From: Cellulophaga sp. BC115SP
Lineage (GTDB): Bacteria; Bacteroidota; Bacteroidia; Cytophagales; Spirosomataceae
Length of the DNA stretch: 64,000 nt
Assembly: GCF_009905545.1 (NCBI RefSeq)
Contig: NZ_JAAALB010000006.1
Location: forward strand, 1-64,000
Direction: 5' to 3'
A program made the translations under genes and the position numbers. Shown here piece by piece: positions 9,309 to 19,783 of the stretch. The notes beneath the pieces are model-generated. The model was not told the DNA's origin, made no database searches, and saw only the letters and a program-made list of their open reading frames with translations. How positions within the stretch are numbered: the first letter of the stretch is position 1; every line of letters begins with the position of its first letter.

Positions 9309-10649
9309 ATGAAACCAGTAAACCTGTCGCAAATCTGTTTTCTTGCTCTTATGTGGGTAAGTGCTCAGACCTTCTCACAGGGAATATCTTTTCGTCAAGA
9401 TGATTGGCAAAATGTACTTGTTCAGGCAAAGGCTCAGAACAAGTTGATTTTTGTTGATATTTATACTACTTGGTGCCGACCTTGTAAGGAGATGGACAAA
9501 AAAACCTTCTCCGAAGCATCTGTGGGTGATAAATTCAATAGCAAATTTATCAATTACAAAATCGATGCTGAAAAAGGATTTGGAATTACCTTGGCCAGAC
9601 GTTATAATGTGACTTCCTACCCTACTTGCCTTTTTGTAGATGCCACCGAAAATTTGGTGTACAAACAAGAAGGATACCTTGGCTCGACCGATTTGTTAAA
9701 AGAAGCCGACTTGGTTTTGACAAACCAGTCAGACTCCAAGCCTATCTATGTGCTCGAAAAACAATACAATGAGGGCAAACGTGAGCCAGATTTCTTGTAT
9801 GAATTTATTGCCAAGCGCTCCAGATACAATCTTGATAATATGGCACTTGTGGAAGAGTACGTGAAGGCTTTAACTCCAATTCAACAGTCCTCAGATAAAA
9901 CATTGCGTTTGGTGGTTAATAATGGCTTTAAAATCGATGGTAAAGCCTTTGAACTTCTCTTAAAATATCGTGAAAAAGCAGAAGGATTATTTGAAGGTGG
10001 CGATGAAAAAGTCAATCAAGCCTTTTCGACCAGTATCAACGAATTCTTTTATCAGGCCATTGAGACCAAAAATAAAGTACTTTTTGAAAAAGCTCTTCAG
10101 GCTAATTTAAAGGCACTTCCCAATACAGCTGATAGAGTAAATGATAAAAATAAATTGGCTTTTTATCTGGCAGTAAAAGATATTAATAAATACGTAGAGG
10201 CTGCCGAAAACTATTTGGACCAATATGTAATGTTTGTACAAATAGAAAGTATTCGTAAGCAAGATTTGTGGGAATATGACAAAATGATGCAAGCTTACAG
10301 ACTCGGGATTCGTGACTCTACAGGCACAGGAGCGCCACTTTATAACAATATTAAAAAGAATGGGCGATTTACGATGGCACGCTTAACTGCCAATGAGCTT
10401 CATGATGTAGTGAAAACTTTTTATGAACAAGTGGATACTCCAGCAAAACTAGAAAAAGCCATTCCTTGGGTTCAAAGAGCTATTGAGTTAGTTGAAAATC
10501 CTGACTATTATCACTCTTATGCTCAACTGATGTTAAAATTGGGCGACAAACAAAAAGCCTTAGATATAGAGCAAAAAGCTTATGAATTAGCGCTCAGAGA
10601 AAAAATAGACACGCAAAAATTTACCTCTGCGTTGGAAAAGATGAAATAA
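9309..10649 (+). CDS. Secreted thioredoxin-family protein with C-terminal helical region
   Basis: The 446-residue protein starts with a signal peptide (core FLALMWVSAQ, likely cut after TFSQG). A thioredoxin-fold domain follows at about residues 28-135 with the redox motif WCRPC (Cys56, Cys59) and the cis-Pro loop SYPTC. The remaining 300 residues are mostly helical and end in TPR-like segments (ALDIEQKAYELAL). It probably acts in the periplasm as a thiol-disulfide reductase or chaperone. The client is unknown. It converges with a PorP/SprF gene over a shared terminator. Confidence 0.82.
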   Translation: MKPVNLSQICFLALMWVSAQTFSQGISFRQDDWQNVLVQAKAQNKLIFVDIYTTWCRPCKEMDKKTFSEASVGDKFNSKFINYKIDAEKGFGITLARRYNVTSYPTCLFVDATENLVYKQEGYLGSTDLLKEADLVLTNQSDSKPIYVLEKQYNEGKREPDFLYEFIAKRSRYNLDNMALVEEYVKALTPIQQSSDKTLRLVVNNGFKIDGKAFELLLKYREKAEGLFEGGDEKVNQAFSTSINEFFYQAIETKNKVLFEKALQANLKALPNTADRVNDKNKLAFYLAVKDINKYVEAAENYLDQYVMFVQIESIRKQDLWEYDKMMQAYRLGIRDSTGTGAPLYNNIKKNGRFTMARLTANELHDVVKTFYEQVDTPAKLEKAIPWVQRAIELVENPDYYHSYAQLMLKLGDKQKALDIEQKAYELALREKIDTQKFTSALEKMK

Positions 10650-10680
10650 AAAACGGGTGAGAATTTCTCACCCGTTTTTT
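10648..10680. terminator. Bidirectional terminator
   Basis: A strong 14-bp stem (10648-10661 with 10667-10680) has A-run and T-run ends and a 5-nt loop. It overlaps the stop codon of the thioredoxin-like gene and lies 22 bp past the convergent PorP/SprF stop, so it can end both transcripts. Confidence 0.9.
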
Positions 10681-10702
10681 ATTTCGTTCTAGTACGATTA
10701 TG

Positions 10703-11620
10703 CTAAAAGTACTTAAACTGAGCTGATTTCCCATTACCCGAATCAAAATCAAATCTTAACATAATTTGATGAAATCCCTGATTGGCAGGCGACGTAGTAT
10801 TGGTTGAATTACTACCTTGAAAGTCGTAAGAATACCCAATTCTCATCTTATTCAATTGTACTTCAAGCGAGCCTAATAAAGCCTTATTGACAAATTCAGA
10901 GCCTGTGTTTTGATACCAAATACCCACACCAAATCTTTCTTTTACCCAAAGTACGCCGTGCAAATCTATATCGTTGCGATTATAGTCACCATTGCTAATG
11001 CGTCTGAACACGACGCCCGTTTTGAGCATAAAATCATCAGATAAAGGAAACAAATACCCTCCAGAAACAAAAATTGGCACATTATACCCGTCGCTTGAGG
11101 CATTAACATTTGGCATTGAAACTCCTGCATACCAATCATCATTTTGATAATATACTCCTAAGCCAAAGCTTGAGCGCAATCGAGTAGTACCTGAACCTCC
11201 CGCCCCAAAAATAGCAGGAACTTGTGTTATACCTGCCAAAGCACCAACTGCCAATTTTCCATCATTAGGCATATTGAAACGGTAAGCAAAATTGCCATAA
11301 AGACCTAAATTACCAGCCAAATTTCCACCGATTCCAATGGCCTGATCTGTATTGTATGCCTGAAAGCCTACTCCCATTTTATCTTGGGCGATTGGCATAT
11401 CAAAGTTAAAATATTGTTGTGTTGAGGTTGCTCCAATATTGTTGGTAAACAAGGGTCTTTTTCGATAAATACCTGAAAAAGAGATGACTTCTTTGGCTCC
11501 AGCATAGGCTGGGTTGATCGTCATGGGCATGAAAGGATAGGTATAATATAGCTGATCTTGTTGACCATAACTTTGAAGATATAGCAAGGTGGCTATTACT
11601 CCTAGTAAAAGCTTTCTCAT
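10703..11620 (-). CDS. PorP/SprF family type IX secretion outer-membrane protein
   Basis: The 305-residue protein has a signal peptide (LLGVIATLLYLQSYGQ) and the family opening YYTYPFMPMTINPAYAGAKEV. Alternating hydrophobic beta strands suggest an outer-membrane barrel. PorP/SprF proteins work with the T9SS, and SprF members are needed for export or surface attachment of type-B cargo such as SprB. This copy lies apart from the giant adhesin (8 kb downstream on the same strand) and after the two-component genes, so its partner is uncertain. It is clearly paralogous to the protein at 18693-19721 but diverged. Confidence 0.88.
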   Translation of the reverse strand: MRKLLLGVIATLLYLQSYGQQDQLYYTYPFMPMTINPAYAGAKEVISFSGIYRKRPLFTNNIGATSTQQYFNFDMPIAQDKMGVGFQAYNTDQAIGIGGNLAGNLGLYGNFAYRFNMPNDGKLAVGALAGITQVPAIFGAGGSGTTRLRSSFGLGVYYQNDDWYAGVSMPNVNASSDGYNVPIFVSGGYLFPLSDDFMLKTGVVFRRISNGDYNRNDIDLHGVLWVKERFGVGIWYQNTGSEFVNKALLGSLEVQLNKMRIGYSYDFQGSNSTNTTSPANQGFHQIMLRFDFDSGNGKSAQFKYF

Positions 11621-12115
11621 ATTGACATTGTGTTTATTCTTAGAACTAACCTACTCGTTGAGGTTTTGTAACGAAGTTAGTAGCAAGTACGTTATAATGC
11701 AAGCACTACAAACTAGAAGAGACTTATAAAAACGTATGGTTCTATTTTCGGATAATAGAGCTAGCACAAATCTCTATTGGAAGTAATAATAAAAATGAAG
11801 AAAAGAGAAGTCGGAGTTTAACTGAATAGATTATGTAGAACCTTTACTAGGATATTTTTAACAAAGCTTGACATAAGACTATTCAAGATACTTTGCATGG
11901 AATTTCAAAAAATTGTACTTCCTAAGTACTTCGTGTACTCATTTTATATAAAAATAAAAGAGGACCCACAAGTTACCTTATGCTTGGGAGTCCTCGATAA
12001 GTATAGAGGTCTAACACACATTACGAAAATACATGGTAAAGCTATGTCAAACAATCTACAACTTTTATACGGTAATAAAATGCTATTATCTGGTCGAATA
12101 TAGTTGATATATGGC
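11621..12115. other. Intergenic region between PorP/SprF and the LytTR regulator
   Basis: These 495 bases hold the upstream region of the PorP/SprF gene and the terminator of the two-component operon at 11960-11995. A 68-codon open frame on the plus strand (11897-12103) runs through that terminator and is unlikely to be a gene. Confidence 0.6.
11960..11995 (-). terminator. Intrinsic terminator of the sensor-kinase/LytTR operon
   Basis: The stem (11960-11972 with 11983-11995, 11 of 13 positions paired) is followed on the minus strand by a T-rich tract (TTTTATTTTTATAT). It sits about 120 bp after the regulator stop codon. Confidence 0.7.
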
Positions 12116-12874
12116 TTATCGTCCTTTTAACCACTCTAAAAACTCAGATTTTCGGCGTCGGGCTATTGGTAGTCGGATATCGTTTGTTAGGACTACTACG
12201 CCACCATCTTCATTCAAAACCTTCTGAATATGGAAATGGCTAATTACATGAGAATCATGAATTCTGAAGAAATCATATTCTTCCAATAGCTCGTGGTAGG
12301 TTTTTAAATCACGAGAAGACATGACAGGCTTCCCTTGAAGCAAATGAATCAGAGTGTAGCCACTCGAAGCCTCACACCTAACAATATCCTGTACTTCAAT
12401 CATTTCAAACCCTTTGTGCGTAGGTATAGCGATTTTATTCTTACGGCTTCGTGGGTTATTTAAAGTACTCAGTAAATTTCGTAGTTCACCGAGATTATCC
12501 TGACTATCGAGCTGTTTTTCTGCCTTTTTGACAGCCTCAATAAGTTCTTCTACATGAATTGGTTTTAAAAGATAATCAATTGCCGAAAACTTAATCGCGT
12601 TAAGCGCATATTGGTCAAAACCAGTTACAAATATGACTTTAAAAGAAGGTTCATCAAATTTCATTAATAAATCGAATCCCGTTCCGTTCGTCATTTCCAC
12701 ATCCAAGAATAAAAGATTAGGATTAAAAGTGACTACTTTTTGATATGCTTCTTCGACAGAGGTGGCTGTTTCTATAATTTTTACTTGTGGACAATATTTG
12801 GTTAAAAGTGTTTTTAAAGCTTCTAATGCGTTATTCTCATCATCTACAATGATAGCTCTAAGCATGGTTAACAA
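12116..12874 (-). CDS. LytTR-family response regulator
   Basis: The 252-residue protein has an N-terminal receiver domain (residues 4-120) with acidic residues in VDDE, the phospho-acceptor Asp58 in LLFLDVEM and a conserved Lys in LLKPI. A C-terminal LytTR DNA-binding domain (about 145-250) carries RCEASSGYT and FFRIHDSHVIS. It starts 19 bp after the sensor kinase stop, so the two form an operon and a cognate pair. A start at Met4 (MLRAIIVDDE) is equally plausible. Target genes are unknown; the neighbouring T9SS genes are candidates by position only. Confidence 0.93.
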   Translation of the reverse strand: MLTMLRAIIVDDENNALEALKTLLTKYCPQVKIIETATSVEEAYQKVVTFNPNLLFLDVEMTNGTGFDLLMKFDEPSFKVIFVTGFDQYALNAIKFSAIDYLLKPIHVEELIEAVKKAEKQLDSQDNLGELRNLLSTLNNPRSRKNKIAIPTHKGFEMIEVQDIVRCEASSGYTLIHLLQGKPVMSSRDLKTYHELLEEYDFFRIHDSHVISHFHIQKVLNEDGGVVVLTNDIRLPIARRRKSEFLEWLKGR

Positions 12875-12893
12875 TTAGGGATAATTTGGTTTC

Positions 12894-15800
12894 TCAAAGA
12901 TATATAAGTATTTCAACTTTTGTCCCCTGAGACTCACCTATTTCATTGAATTTATCAATAATATTTACTTCGACTTTAGTTTCTTCAATATACTTTAAAG
13001 ATTGAATTCGTTCGGCAGTAATTTGTGTTGACTGAGATTGATACGATTTTATCGATTTTTTTTTCAACTCTGCGGCTTTTTCTCGTCCAATGCCATTGTC
13101 TTCAATTGTACATCGTACATATTCTTCAGTCAAACCAAAATGAATCACAAGTACTCCTTCGTTATTTTTGCTATAAACGAGTCCATGATTAATCGCATTT
13201 TCGACAAAAGGCTGAATGAGCATAGAAGGAATTTCTAATTCCTGTGGAACATCATCCTCTATCTTTATCTCGAAAGTAAAACGGTTTTTAAAGCGTAATT
13301 GTTCGAGGGTAATGTAGTACTCTAATAGCTCACTTTCTTCATAAACTGATATATATTTATTGCGAGAGGACTCCAAAAAGAGTCGCATCAATCGTGAAAA
13401 TCTACTCAGATAATCATTGGCCGCTTCAATATCATTGTTCAAAATATAGTATTGAATCGAACTCAGAGCATTAAATACAAAATGTGGATTCATTTGTGCT
13501 TGTAATGCTTGTAATTCGAGTTGAGCAAACCGTTTGTTGGCAGCGGTTCGTTCGCTTTCTACTTTTTGAATAAATCTAATTCGAGCATAAACTGAATATA
13601 GTATTATGATAACAATAAGCGTTGCTACCACTATCCAAAACCAAGTTTCTTGCCAAAATGGTGCCTTTATATGAAATCTTATCGGATTTATTTTTTGAGT
13701 TATTTTTCCAGTCACATCATAAGCTCTCAAATCAAAAATATAGGTTCCTGGAGGTAAAAAAGGAAAACTCAGCTGTAACTCTTCTACCTCTCTCCAGTGT
13801 GTATCAGATTGATTACTGCCGAGCAATCGATATTGGTATTTGATATTTTTATTACTCATGTACGAAAGAGCAACAAATTCTATCGTCAGGTTATTCTGTG
13901 TATGCTCTAGCTCATAATGTGATGTCACCAAGGTATCTAGGTTATTAACTTTCACGCGACGAATTACCAATGGCACTTGAGCTTTGGGCATAGGCATATT
14001 GAGCACATACTTTACTCCAAGTTTGAATAATCCATTGGCTGTTCCAATCCAAACTATGTCATTTTGTACAGTCAAACAATACACTTCATGTGTTGGCAAA
14101 CCCTGAATTACCGATAACTTTTTAAGTTGGTATCGTTTGGTTTTATAATCAATGTTAGATAGGACAAACACTCCCTTGTTGGTTCCTGCCCAAACAGTTT
14201 GAGTTTTATTGTCGAGAAAAATTGCATTAATATTTTCATAAGCTAGTTCTGAAACAATAAGCGGACTATGCCCATCGAAGGCATATAATCCAAACCCGTT
14301 GGTGCCAACCCAAGCTCTTCCATTTTTATCTGACACCAAGCATTTTACGGCACGACTCAGTAAAGGGTATTGAATTTTTTGCTTATCGAAAAGTTCCGCT
14401 GTAGAATCCATCAAAGAGAGCTGGTAAATCCCTTTTGAGTTTCCGACCCATATCTTGCGATTACTTCCGACGTGCATCGCAACAATTTTGGGAATATTTA
14501 CCTTAATAAATAACTTTCGAGCCTGATAGTGTTTTTTCGACTCGAAAAGTTTTACCATCATTAGGGCATTATAACCTATGATCGTTTTTGAATCAAGGGT
14601 ATCTATTGTTTTAAAATCAATCCAATGAACCGTCTCTCCATCGTACTTTCGGTGAACGGGTTCATGTAAATCGCTTTGACCATTTTTCTTTATGATTTTA
14701 TTAACAGATAAATGTTTTTTATTCATGAGTGCCTTTGTAGAATACATCGTATAATCCATTCCGAAATAAGCTATCATGGCCTTTTCCTTAGTAATAGCGA
14801 TATCCCGAACTGGAAGACGAATAGTATCTTTAGTCAGAAACCTTGTAATAGATTCATCTTGATTAATCCTGTACAAATCACCTTTACCTGTTCCAAATAT
14901 GATTTTATTTTCAAATTGCTGCATAGCCACAACCGAATTTCCTCCCTGAAAATTATAGGTGGCAGAATACATTGCTTGCTTTGATAAAAACAGTAAGCCT
15001 TTATCTTTGGTACAAAACCAAAAATTCTCTTCACTATCCACATAAATAGTATTGAGCACATATTTATTTAGGAAATCGAACTGCCGAAGCCTATTGAAAT
15101 TTTCATCCAAAAGAAAAGATTCCTTCTCTGTAACACATAGTTTATATTTCAAACTTCCTGTACTGAGAAGTAATATGATAGGGTTGTTCTTTAACGAACT
15201 TAAAGTAGAAATATGAATTTGTTTAAGCCCTTTTTTACTGTAGACTACAAGTTTATCGGCGGTAGCATACACCGTTTTATCATCTTCAAATAAAATCGTT
15301 ATGAGTTTGTCGAAAATCTCGATTGGAAAGCTGCCTTTATCAAACTTAGGGAGTACGTGAGGTATGTTCTTAAGGTTATGCGCAAGCCCCTCAGAATAAG
15401 CTCTCAAGGTAAATGGAGAGCCTACACTCATAATCACACTAAGGTGGGTTTTATTATTGATAAAGGGATATGATTGATTACCTATTTTACGAGGCATAAA
15501 CCTTTTAACCACTTTCTTTTTGACATCAATTTCTAATACTTCTAATCCTTTACTTAGAACAGCTTGTACGGTATTAGGTGCTGTTTGAACGTAACACCAA
15601 ATATGGGAATCTTGTAAATCGGGATACGGATTAGGAATAGTGTAAAATTTATTATCATTCGTATCAAAATAAAAGAAGACAGAACTATAAGTTAAAAACC
15701 AAATTCTCTTTTGCTTGTCCTCCGCACACTGCCAAACATCGTTGTTAGGTAAACCATTTTTAGTAGTAAAGCTCTCGAAATGATACCCATCAAATCGAGC

Positions 15801-15968
15801 AAGACCTTTGTCGGTACAAAACCAAAGGAAACCTTTACTATCTTGATAGGCACGATATACATTCGAGCTAGGCAAACCATTGTCAACAGTATAAGACCTT
15901 AAAAAAGGATACTGTGCAAAACTAAGTGAAGATATAAGTAGAAATATAAAAAGTAAGAGCTGTTTCAT
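12894..15968 (-). CDS. Propeller-type sensor histidine kinase (LytS/YehU-like kinase domain)
   Basis: I start at the Met of MKQLLLFIFLLI, 21 codons inside the longest frame, because a signal peptide begins there (cut after SLSFAQ). The periplasmic part is about 730 residues of two-component-regulator propeller repeats (for example LRSYTVDNGLPSSNVY, TVWAGTNKGVF), then a Y_Y_Y-type domain (PPGTYIFDLRAYD). One membrane helix (WFWIVVATLIVIIIL) leads to a short coiled coil and the His_kinase domain (QMNPHFVFNALSSIQ), with ATPase motifs NAINHG and DNGIG. It should autophosphorylate and pass phosphate to the LytTR regulator. Such propellers often sense polysaccharides or surface ligands; the ligand here is unknown. 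Confidence 0.92.
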   Translation of the reverse strand: MKQLLLFIFLLISSLSFAQYPFLRSYTVDNGLPSSNVYRAYQDSKGFLWFCTDKGLARFDGYHFESFTTKNGLPNNDVWQCAEDKQKRIWFLTYSSVFFYFDTNDNKFYTIPNPYPDLQDSHIWCYVQTAPNTVQAVLSKGLEVLEIDVKKKVVKRFMPRKIGNQSYPFINNKTHLSVIMSVGSPFTLRAYSEGLAHNLKNIPHVLPKFDKGSFPIEIFDKLITILFEDDKTVYATADKLVVYSKKGLKQIHISTLSSLKNNPIILLLSTGSLKYKLCVTEKESFLLDENFNRLRQFDFLNKYVLNTIYVDSEENFWFCTKDKGLLFLSKQAMYSATYNFQGGNSVVAMQQFENKIIFGTGKGDLYRINQDESITRFLTKDTIRLPVRDIAITKEKAMIAYFGMDYTMYSTKALMNKKHLSVNKIIKKNGQSDLHEPVHRKYDGETVHWIDFKTIDTLDSKTIIGYNALMMVKLFESKKHYQARKLFIKVNIPKIVAMHVGSNRKIWVGNSKGIYQLSLMDSTAELFDKQKIQYPLLSRAVKCLVSDKNGRAWVGTNGFGLYAFDGHSPLIVSELAYENINAIFLDNKTQTVWAGTNKGVFVLSNIDYKTKRYQLKKLSVIQGLPTHEVYCLTVQNDIVWIGTANGLFKLGVKYVLNMPMPKAQVPLVIRRVKVNNLDTLVTSHYELEHTQNNLTIEFVALSYMSNKNIKYQYRLLGSNQSDTHWREVEELQLSFPFLPPGTYIFDLRAYDVTGKITQKINPIRFHIKAPFWQETWFWIVVATLIVIIILYSVYARIRFIQKVESERTAANKRFAQLELQALQAQMNPHFVFNALSSIQYYILNNDIEAANDYLSRFSRLMRLFLESSRNKYISVYEESELLEYYITLEQLRFKNRFTFEIKIEDDVPQELEIPSMLIQPFVENAINHGLVYSKNNEGVLVIHFGLTEEYVRCTIEDNGIGREKAAELKKKSIKSYQSQSTQITAERIQSLKYIEETKVEVNIIDKFNEIGESQGTKVEILIYL

Positions 15969-16037
15969 GCCACAAAAAAAGTCCGTGTAAGATAAAGTTA
16001 CCTGATACACGGACTCAAATATCAATTTCACTCAAAT

Positions 16038-18485
16038 TTATTGCATCTGAATTACTTTAAATTCTGTTCTACGGTTGGTTTGATGTTGTTCTTCTGTACA
16101 TTCAACACCATCGGCACATTCATTGAGCAATTGTGTTTCTCCAAATCCTGAAGACTCTAGTCTTGTTGATGCAATACCACGTTTGCGCAAATAGCTAACC
16201 ACTGATTTCGAACGATTTTCTGAGAGTTTTTGATTAAATTCTGTCGATGAGCGAGAATCTGTATGAGAACGTAAATCGATTCTCATTTTTGGATAACGCT
16301 TCATTAACGATACTAATTTCTCTAATTCTCGAGCAGCATCAGGGCGAATGTTATATCTACCGTAATCGTAATAAATATTATCAATTGTGATTACGTCTCC
16401 TTCTTCAAACATACTCAAGTTAGAGTTGATGTATTTCGGAGGATTGTCGCCCACTTTCTTGATTTTGTTGCTTTTCGAACCAAAGTTTTCTTTAGCGGCT
16501 TCCAAATTATAATCACAGCCTTGGCAAATATCAAATTGATAACGACCATCTGCGCCAGTTACTACTTGCTGAATTGTACCATCGCATTCGTTTCTCAGCG
16601 TTACAAGAACACCCGCAATTGGTTGCTTATCTTTATTAGAAGTAACTCGACCACGTAGAGTTGTTACTTTACAAGGTAAAGCTGGGTTTGGATTACCTGA
16701 TGGGCTGATTCTTGCCGATAGAGAATCCCCTTCTACTTCTTTTACAGGTTGCAAAGGAATATCCAGTGTCGACTGTTCGATTTTAGCATCTTTTGCCGAA
16801 TATCCAACGGTATTTGGAAGATACCCTTCACGAGAAGCCTTTAATAAATATGACTTATCTTCATCCAAACAGATTTTGAAAGTACCGTTTGAATCGGTCT
16901 TTTTCATCTCTGTTTTACCTTCTGTTGACACTTCAACATCGGCATTATCTAATGGCAATTTCGATTCTGCATCAAACACGATAACCTGTAGTTCACGGCA
17001 TTCAGGTTTTTCGTCGCATTCTCTTGTAAATCTATAAATATCATCATCGGCACCGCCACGCTTGCGATTTGAGCTTAAATATCCTTGTCTACGTTCGCCA
17101 TCAGTTATAAGCCCAAAATCATCTTGACTCGTATTAATAGGAGCTCCAAGATTTTTAATTTTACTTTTTACCGTTTTACCATCTTGTAACTCAACAAAGA
17201 AAATATCTAATCCTCCAAGTCCTGCATGACCATCCGAGGCAAAATATAAGTTTCCTTTTTCATCAACAAAAGGAAACATTTCATTTCCTTCCGTATTAAT
17301 CTGAGGCCCAAGATTGACTGGTGTTCCGAAATTTCCGTTGTTATATTCTACCACATACACGTCTGTTCCACCAAAACCTCCAGGCATATCCGAAACAAAG
17401 TACATCAGCTTGTCGTCTTTTGTCAAAGTAGGGTGTCCTGTCGAATACTCATTATTATTAAAAGGAACCTCTTTTACGGCAGACCATTGCCCATCGCCTT
17501 TTTTATCTTCGGCAGTATAAAGTTTCAATTTATTTACGCGATCTGCACTAGTCTTGAAACTTCCAGAATTATAGTTATTTCTAGTAAAAACAATTTTACG
17601 TCCGTCACTCGAAAATGTGACAGGCCCCTCATGGTATTTAGTATTAAGTGTTTTTGAAAAATTCTCACTTTGTGTAACAGGAGCTTCATTATAGGTAGCA
17701 TATCCTTTGTACATACCAGTACTGCCATACGAGCCAATTGTTTTAGAATCATTTGGTGTAGCTGGCGTGTACTCATCATCTCCAACAACGGCTGGCGCCT
17801 TGAATTTACGTTCTTTATTTGCCGTTGAGCCACCCACACCCGAAGGCTGAGAAGCAGTCAGCTTGCTAATATCGGATAAATAATAAAGATCAAGAAAGTT
17901 TGAATTATCCCATGAATATACTCTTTTCAACCCTACAGACTCTGTACGTCCAGAGTTGAAAACAAAACCATTTTTGTAGTAAGTAGGACTAAAATCTGCT
18001 TTATCGGTATTAAGGTTTAGATACTCAACTTTATAACACGCTTGGTTTTTATTGAGCGTTTCAACGTTTTTATACAGTTTTTGAAAACTCGAACTTCGCT
18101 TATCTGTTGTCGCTAGTTTAGCATATTTTTCATATACATCTTGTGATTCTTTGTATTTGCCATTTGTAGCAAGCGCCTGTGCATAGTAAAGATATGCTTT
18201 TGAATCACCCGAAAAAGATGGATTGTCAACTATTTCTTTATATACTCTCTCTGCATTTTGGGAGTCTTTGATTTGTCGATAAGCGTATGCCAATTTCAGT
18301 TTTGCAGTTTGCTTATCTGCATCTGAAATTTTGCCTTTGAGGGCATGTTCAAACATCTCGGCGGCATTCAAATAACTCATTTTTTCAAATTCAGCTTCAG
18401 CATCTTTCAAAGTCTGAGCTGAAACTTTTGAAACAAAGAGAAAGGCAGTAAGAAGTACCAATCCTATTTTCTTACAATTAATCAT
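16038..18485 (-). CDS. PorE-like TPR/PD40/OmpA protein (T9SS-associated)
   Basis: The 815-residue protein has a type I signal peptide (LTAFLFVSKVSAQ). Order of domains: TPR-like helices (about 25-145), PD40/WD40-like beta propeller (about 165-490, with HPTLTKDDKLMYFVSDMPGG and DEKGNLYFASDGH), two carboxypeptidase-regulatory-like domains (about 500-570 and 605-680), and a C-terminal OmpA-like peptidoglycan-binding domain (about 697-812, with SHTDSRSS and SENRSKSV). This is the architecture of PorE of the type IX system, which links outer-membrane T9SS parts to peptidoglycan. Unlike PorE, no lipobox is visible. It lies 207 bp after the PorP/SprF gene and 69 bp before the kinase. It is paralogous to 33665-35926. 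Confidence 0.88.
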   Translation of the reverse strand: MINCKKIGLVLLTAFLFVSKVSAQTLKDAEAEFEKMSYLNAAEMFEHALKGKISDADKQTAKLKLAYAYRQIKDSQNAERVYKEIVDNPSFSGDSKAYLYYAQALATNGKYKESQDVYEKYAKLATTDKRSSSFQKLYKNVETLNKNQACYKVEYLNLNTDKADFSPTYYKNGFVFNSGRTESVGLKRVYSWDNSNFLDLYYLSDISKLTASQPSGVGGSTANKERKFKAPAVVGDDEYTPATPNDSKTIGSYGSTGMYKGYATYNEAPVTQSENFSKTLNTKYHEGPVTFSSDGRKIVFTRNNYNSGSFKTSADRVNKLKLYTAEDKKGDGQWSAVKEVPFNNNEYSTGHPTLTKDDKLMYFVSDMPGGFGGTDVYVVEYNNGNFGTPVNLGPQINTEGNEMFPFVDEKGNLYFASDGHAGLGGLDIFFVELQDGKTVKSKIKNLGAPINTSQDDFGLITDGERRQGYLSSNRKRGGADDDIYRFTRECDEKPECRELQVIVFDAESKLPLDNADVEVSTEGKTEMKKTDSNGTFKICLDEDKSYLLKASREGYLPNTVGYSAKDAKIEQSTLDIPLQPVKEVEGDSLSARISPSGNPNPALPCKVTTLRGRVTSNKDKQPIAGVLVTLRNECDGTIQQVVTGADGRYQFDICQGCDYNLEAAKENFGSKSNKIKKVGDNPPKYINSNLSMFEEGDVITIDNIYYDYGRYNIRPDAARELEKLVSLMKRYPKMRIDLRSHTDSRSSTEFNQKLSENRSKSVVSYLRKRGIASTRLESSGFGETQLLNECADGVECTEEQHQTNRRTEFKVIQMQ

Positions 18486-18692
18486 TTTTCTAAACAGTTA
18501 TAACATCATGAAGGCGAATTCAAAATCGATAAAGCAACAAAGGACATGCCTTGTATTCAATACATTCCAGTAATAAGTAAAAAAAGTTCTTAGTTAATAG
18601 TATATCAGTTATTAGTTTACTCTCATAATATGACGGCTACTTCTACAGTGCACTACAGATATACTATTAATGTAGTCTTTTCTATTACTTAA

Positions 18693-19721
18693 TTAGAAAT
18701 AACGAGGAGTAAGAATTTTAGCTTTCTTGAAACCAAATTCATATCTCAACATAATTTCATGGCTACCTTTTTGTGAGTTCTGTAGACTATTTAGCATAAA
18801 GTCATACGCATAGCCGATACGGAACTGGTCACTTGCTTGAATTTCGAGCATACCAATAGCTGCATCACCATTTTGATTTGCGAAAGGTGAATTAAACTTT
18901 TGATTATTAGTTCTCCAAGAAGCCCCAACAGCTACTCTATCACGAATCCATAGGTTAACGTTAAAGTCAAATGCAGCGGCATCACGAGTAGCTTTTACTA
19001 AAACAGATGGCTTCAATGCCAATGAACTACCGAGCGGTACTACAAATCCCATCATCAAGAAATAGTGTCTTTCTTGGCGAGCTTTTTTCAAAGTATCTTC
19101 ATTACCTGTATAAGTACGAAGCTCATTTTGAATTAAGTTAGGAACAGAAACACCTATATATCCACGGTCGTTACTTAGGTATAAACCTGTACCTACGTTG
19201 GGTAACCATTTTGAAGTATTTCCACTAAAAGCTGGATCGATATCGTTATTATCTAATGTACGACGGACACCGCTCAAACTACCAACCAAGTTGGTTGCAC
19301 CAGCTTGAATACCCATAGCCAATGTAGATCGTTGGGATACTTTGACACGGTAAGCGTACGATAAATAAGCTCCAGTATTATTGAATACCCCGATTTGATC
19401 ATGGTATGCTTGTAAACCAATACCAACCTTTTCTTTTTTAACGGGCATATCAATACTGAATGATTGTGTAGTAGGTGCGCCTTCGATTCCTACCCACTGC
19501 TGGCGGTAAACTCCAGTCATACTCAATACGTCACGACTCCCTGCGTAAGCTGGGTTTACGGCAAGCATATTAAACATATATTGAGAATACTGGACTTCTT
19601 GCTGAGCATGAGCTTTTTCTACACCTGCCAGTCCTAAGGCAAGTGAGAAGATGATTGCGGTTTTAGCTCTCGAAAGCAAACTTTGGCGTCTCATTGGATG
19701 ATGGTTTAAATTATTAACCAA
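18693..19721 (-). CDS. PorP/SprF family outer-membrane protein, probable partner of the giant adhesin
   Basis: The 342-residue protein has a signal peptide (TAIIFSLALGLAGVEKAHA) followed by the family signature QYSQYMFNMLAVNPAYAGS and repeated beta strands. A start at Met10 (19694) would give a more usual signal peptide. In Flavobacterium johnsoniae sprF lies directly downstream of the adhesin gene sprB and is needed to deliver SprB to the surface. The same order here, with this gene 102 bp downstream of the type-B adhesin, supports the same role by inference. Confidence 0.92.
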   Translation of the reverse strand: MVNNLNHHPMRRQSLLSRAKTAIIFSLALGLAGVEKAHAQQEVQYSQYMFNMLAVNPAYAGSRDVLSMTGVYRQQWVGIEGAPTTQSFSIDMPVKKEKVGIGLQAYHDQIGVFNNTGAYLSYAYRVKVSQRSTLAMGIQAGATNLVGSLSGVRRTLDNNDIDPAFSGNTSKWLPNVGTGLYLSNDRGYIGVSVPNLIQNELRTYTGNEDTLKKARQERHYFLMMGFVVPLGSSLALKPSVLVKATRDAAAFDFNVNLWIRDRVAVGASWRTNNQKFNSPFANQNGDAAIGMLEIQASDQFRIGYAYDFMLNSLQNSQKGSHEIMLRYEFGFKKAKILTPRYF

Positions 19722-19783
19722 AGAAAAAAGGGTAAATACTACTTGGCTTCGTTTCCTTTGATTTGATTTCTTAACTATTTAGG

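Noticed and set aside
11897-12103. 68-codon plus-strand open frame
   Set aside because: It contains the terminator of the opposite-strand operon and has no domain or homologue-like pattern.
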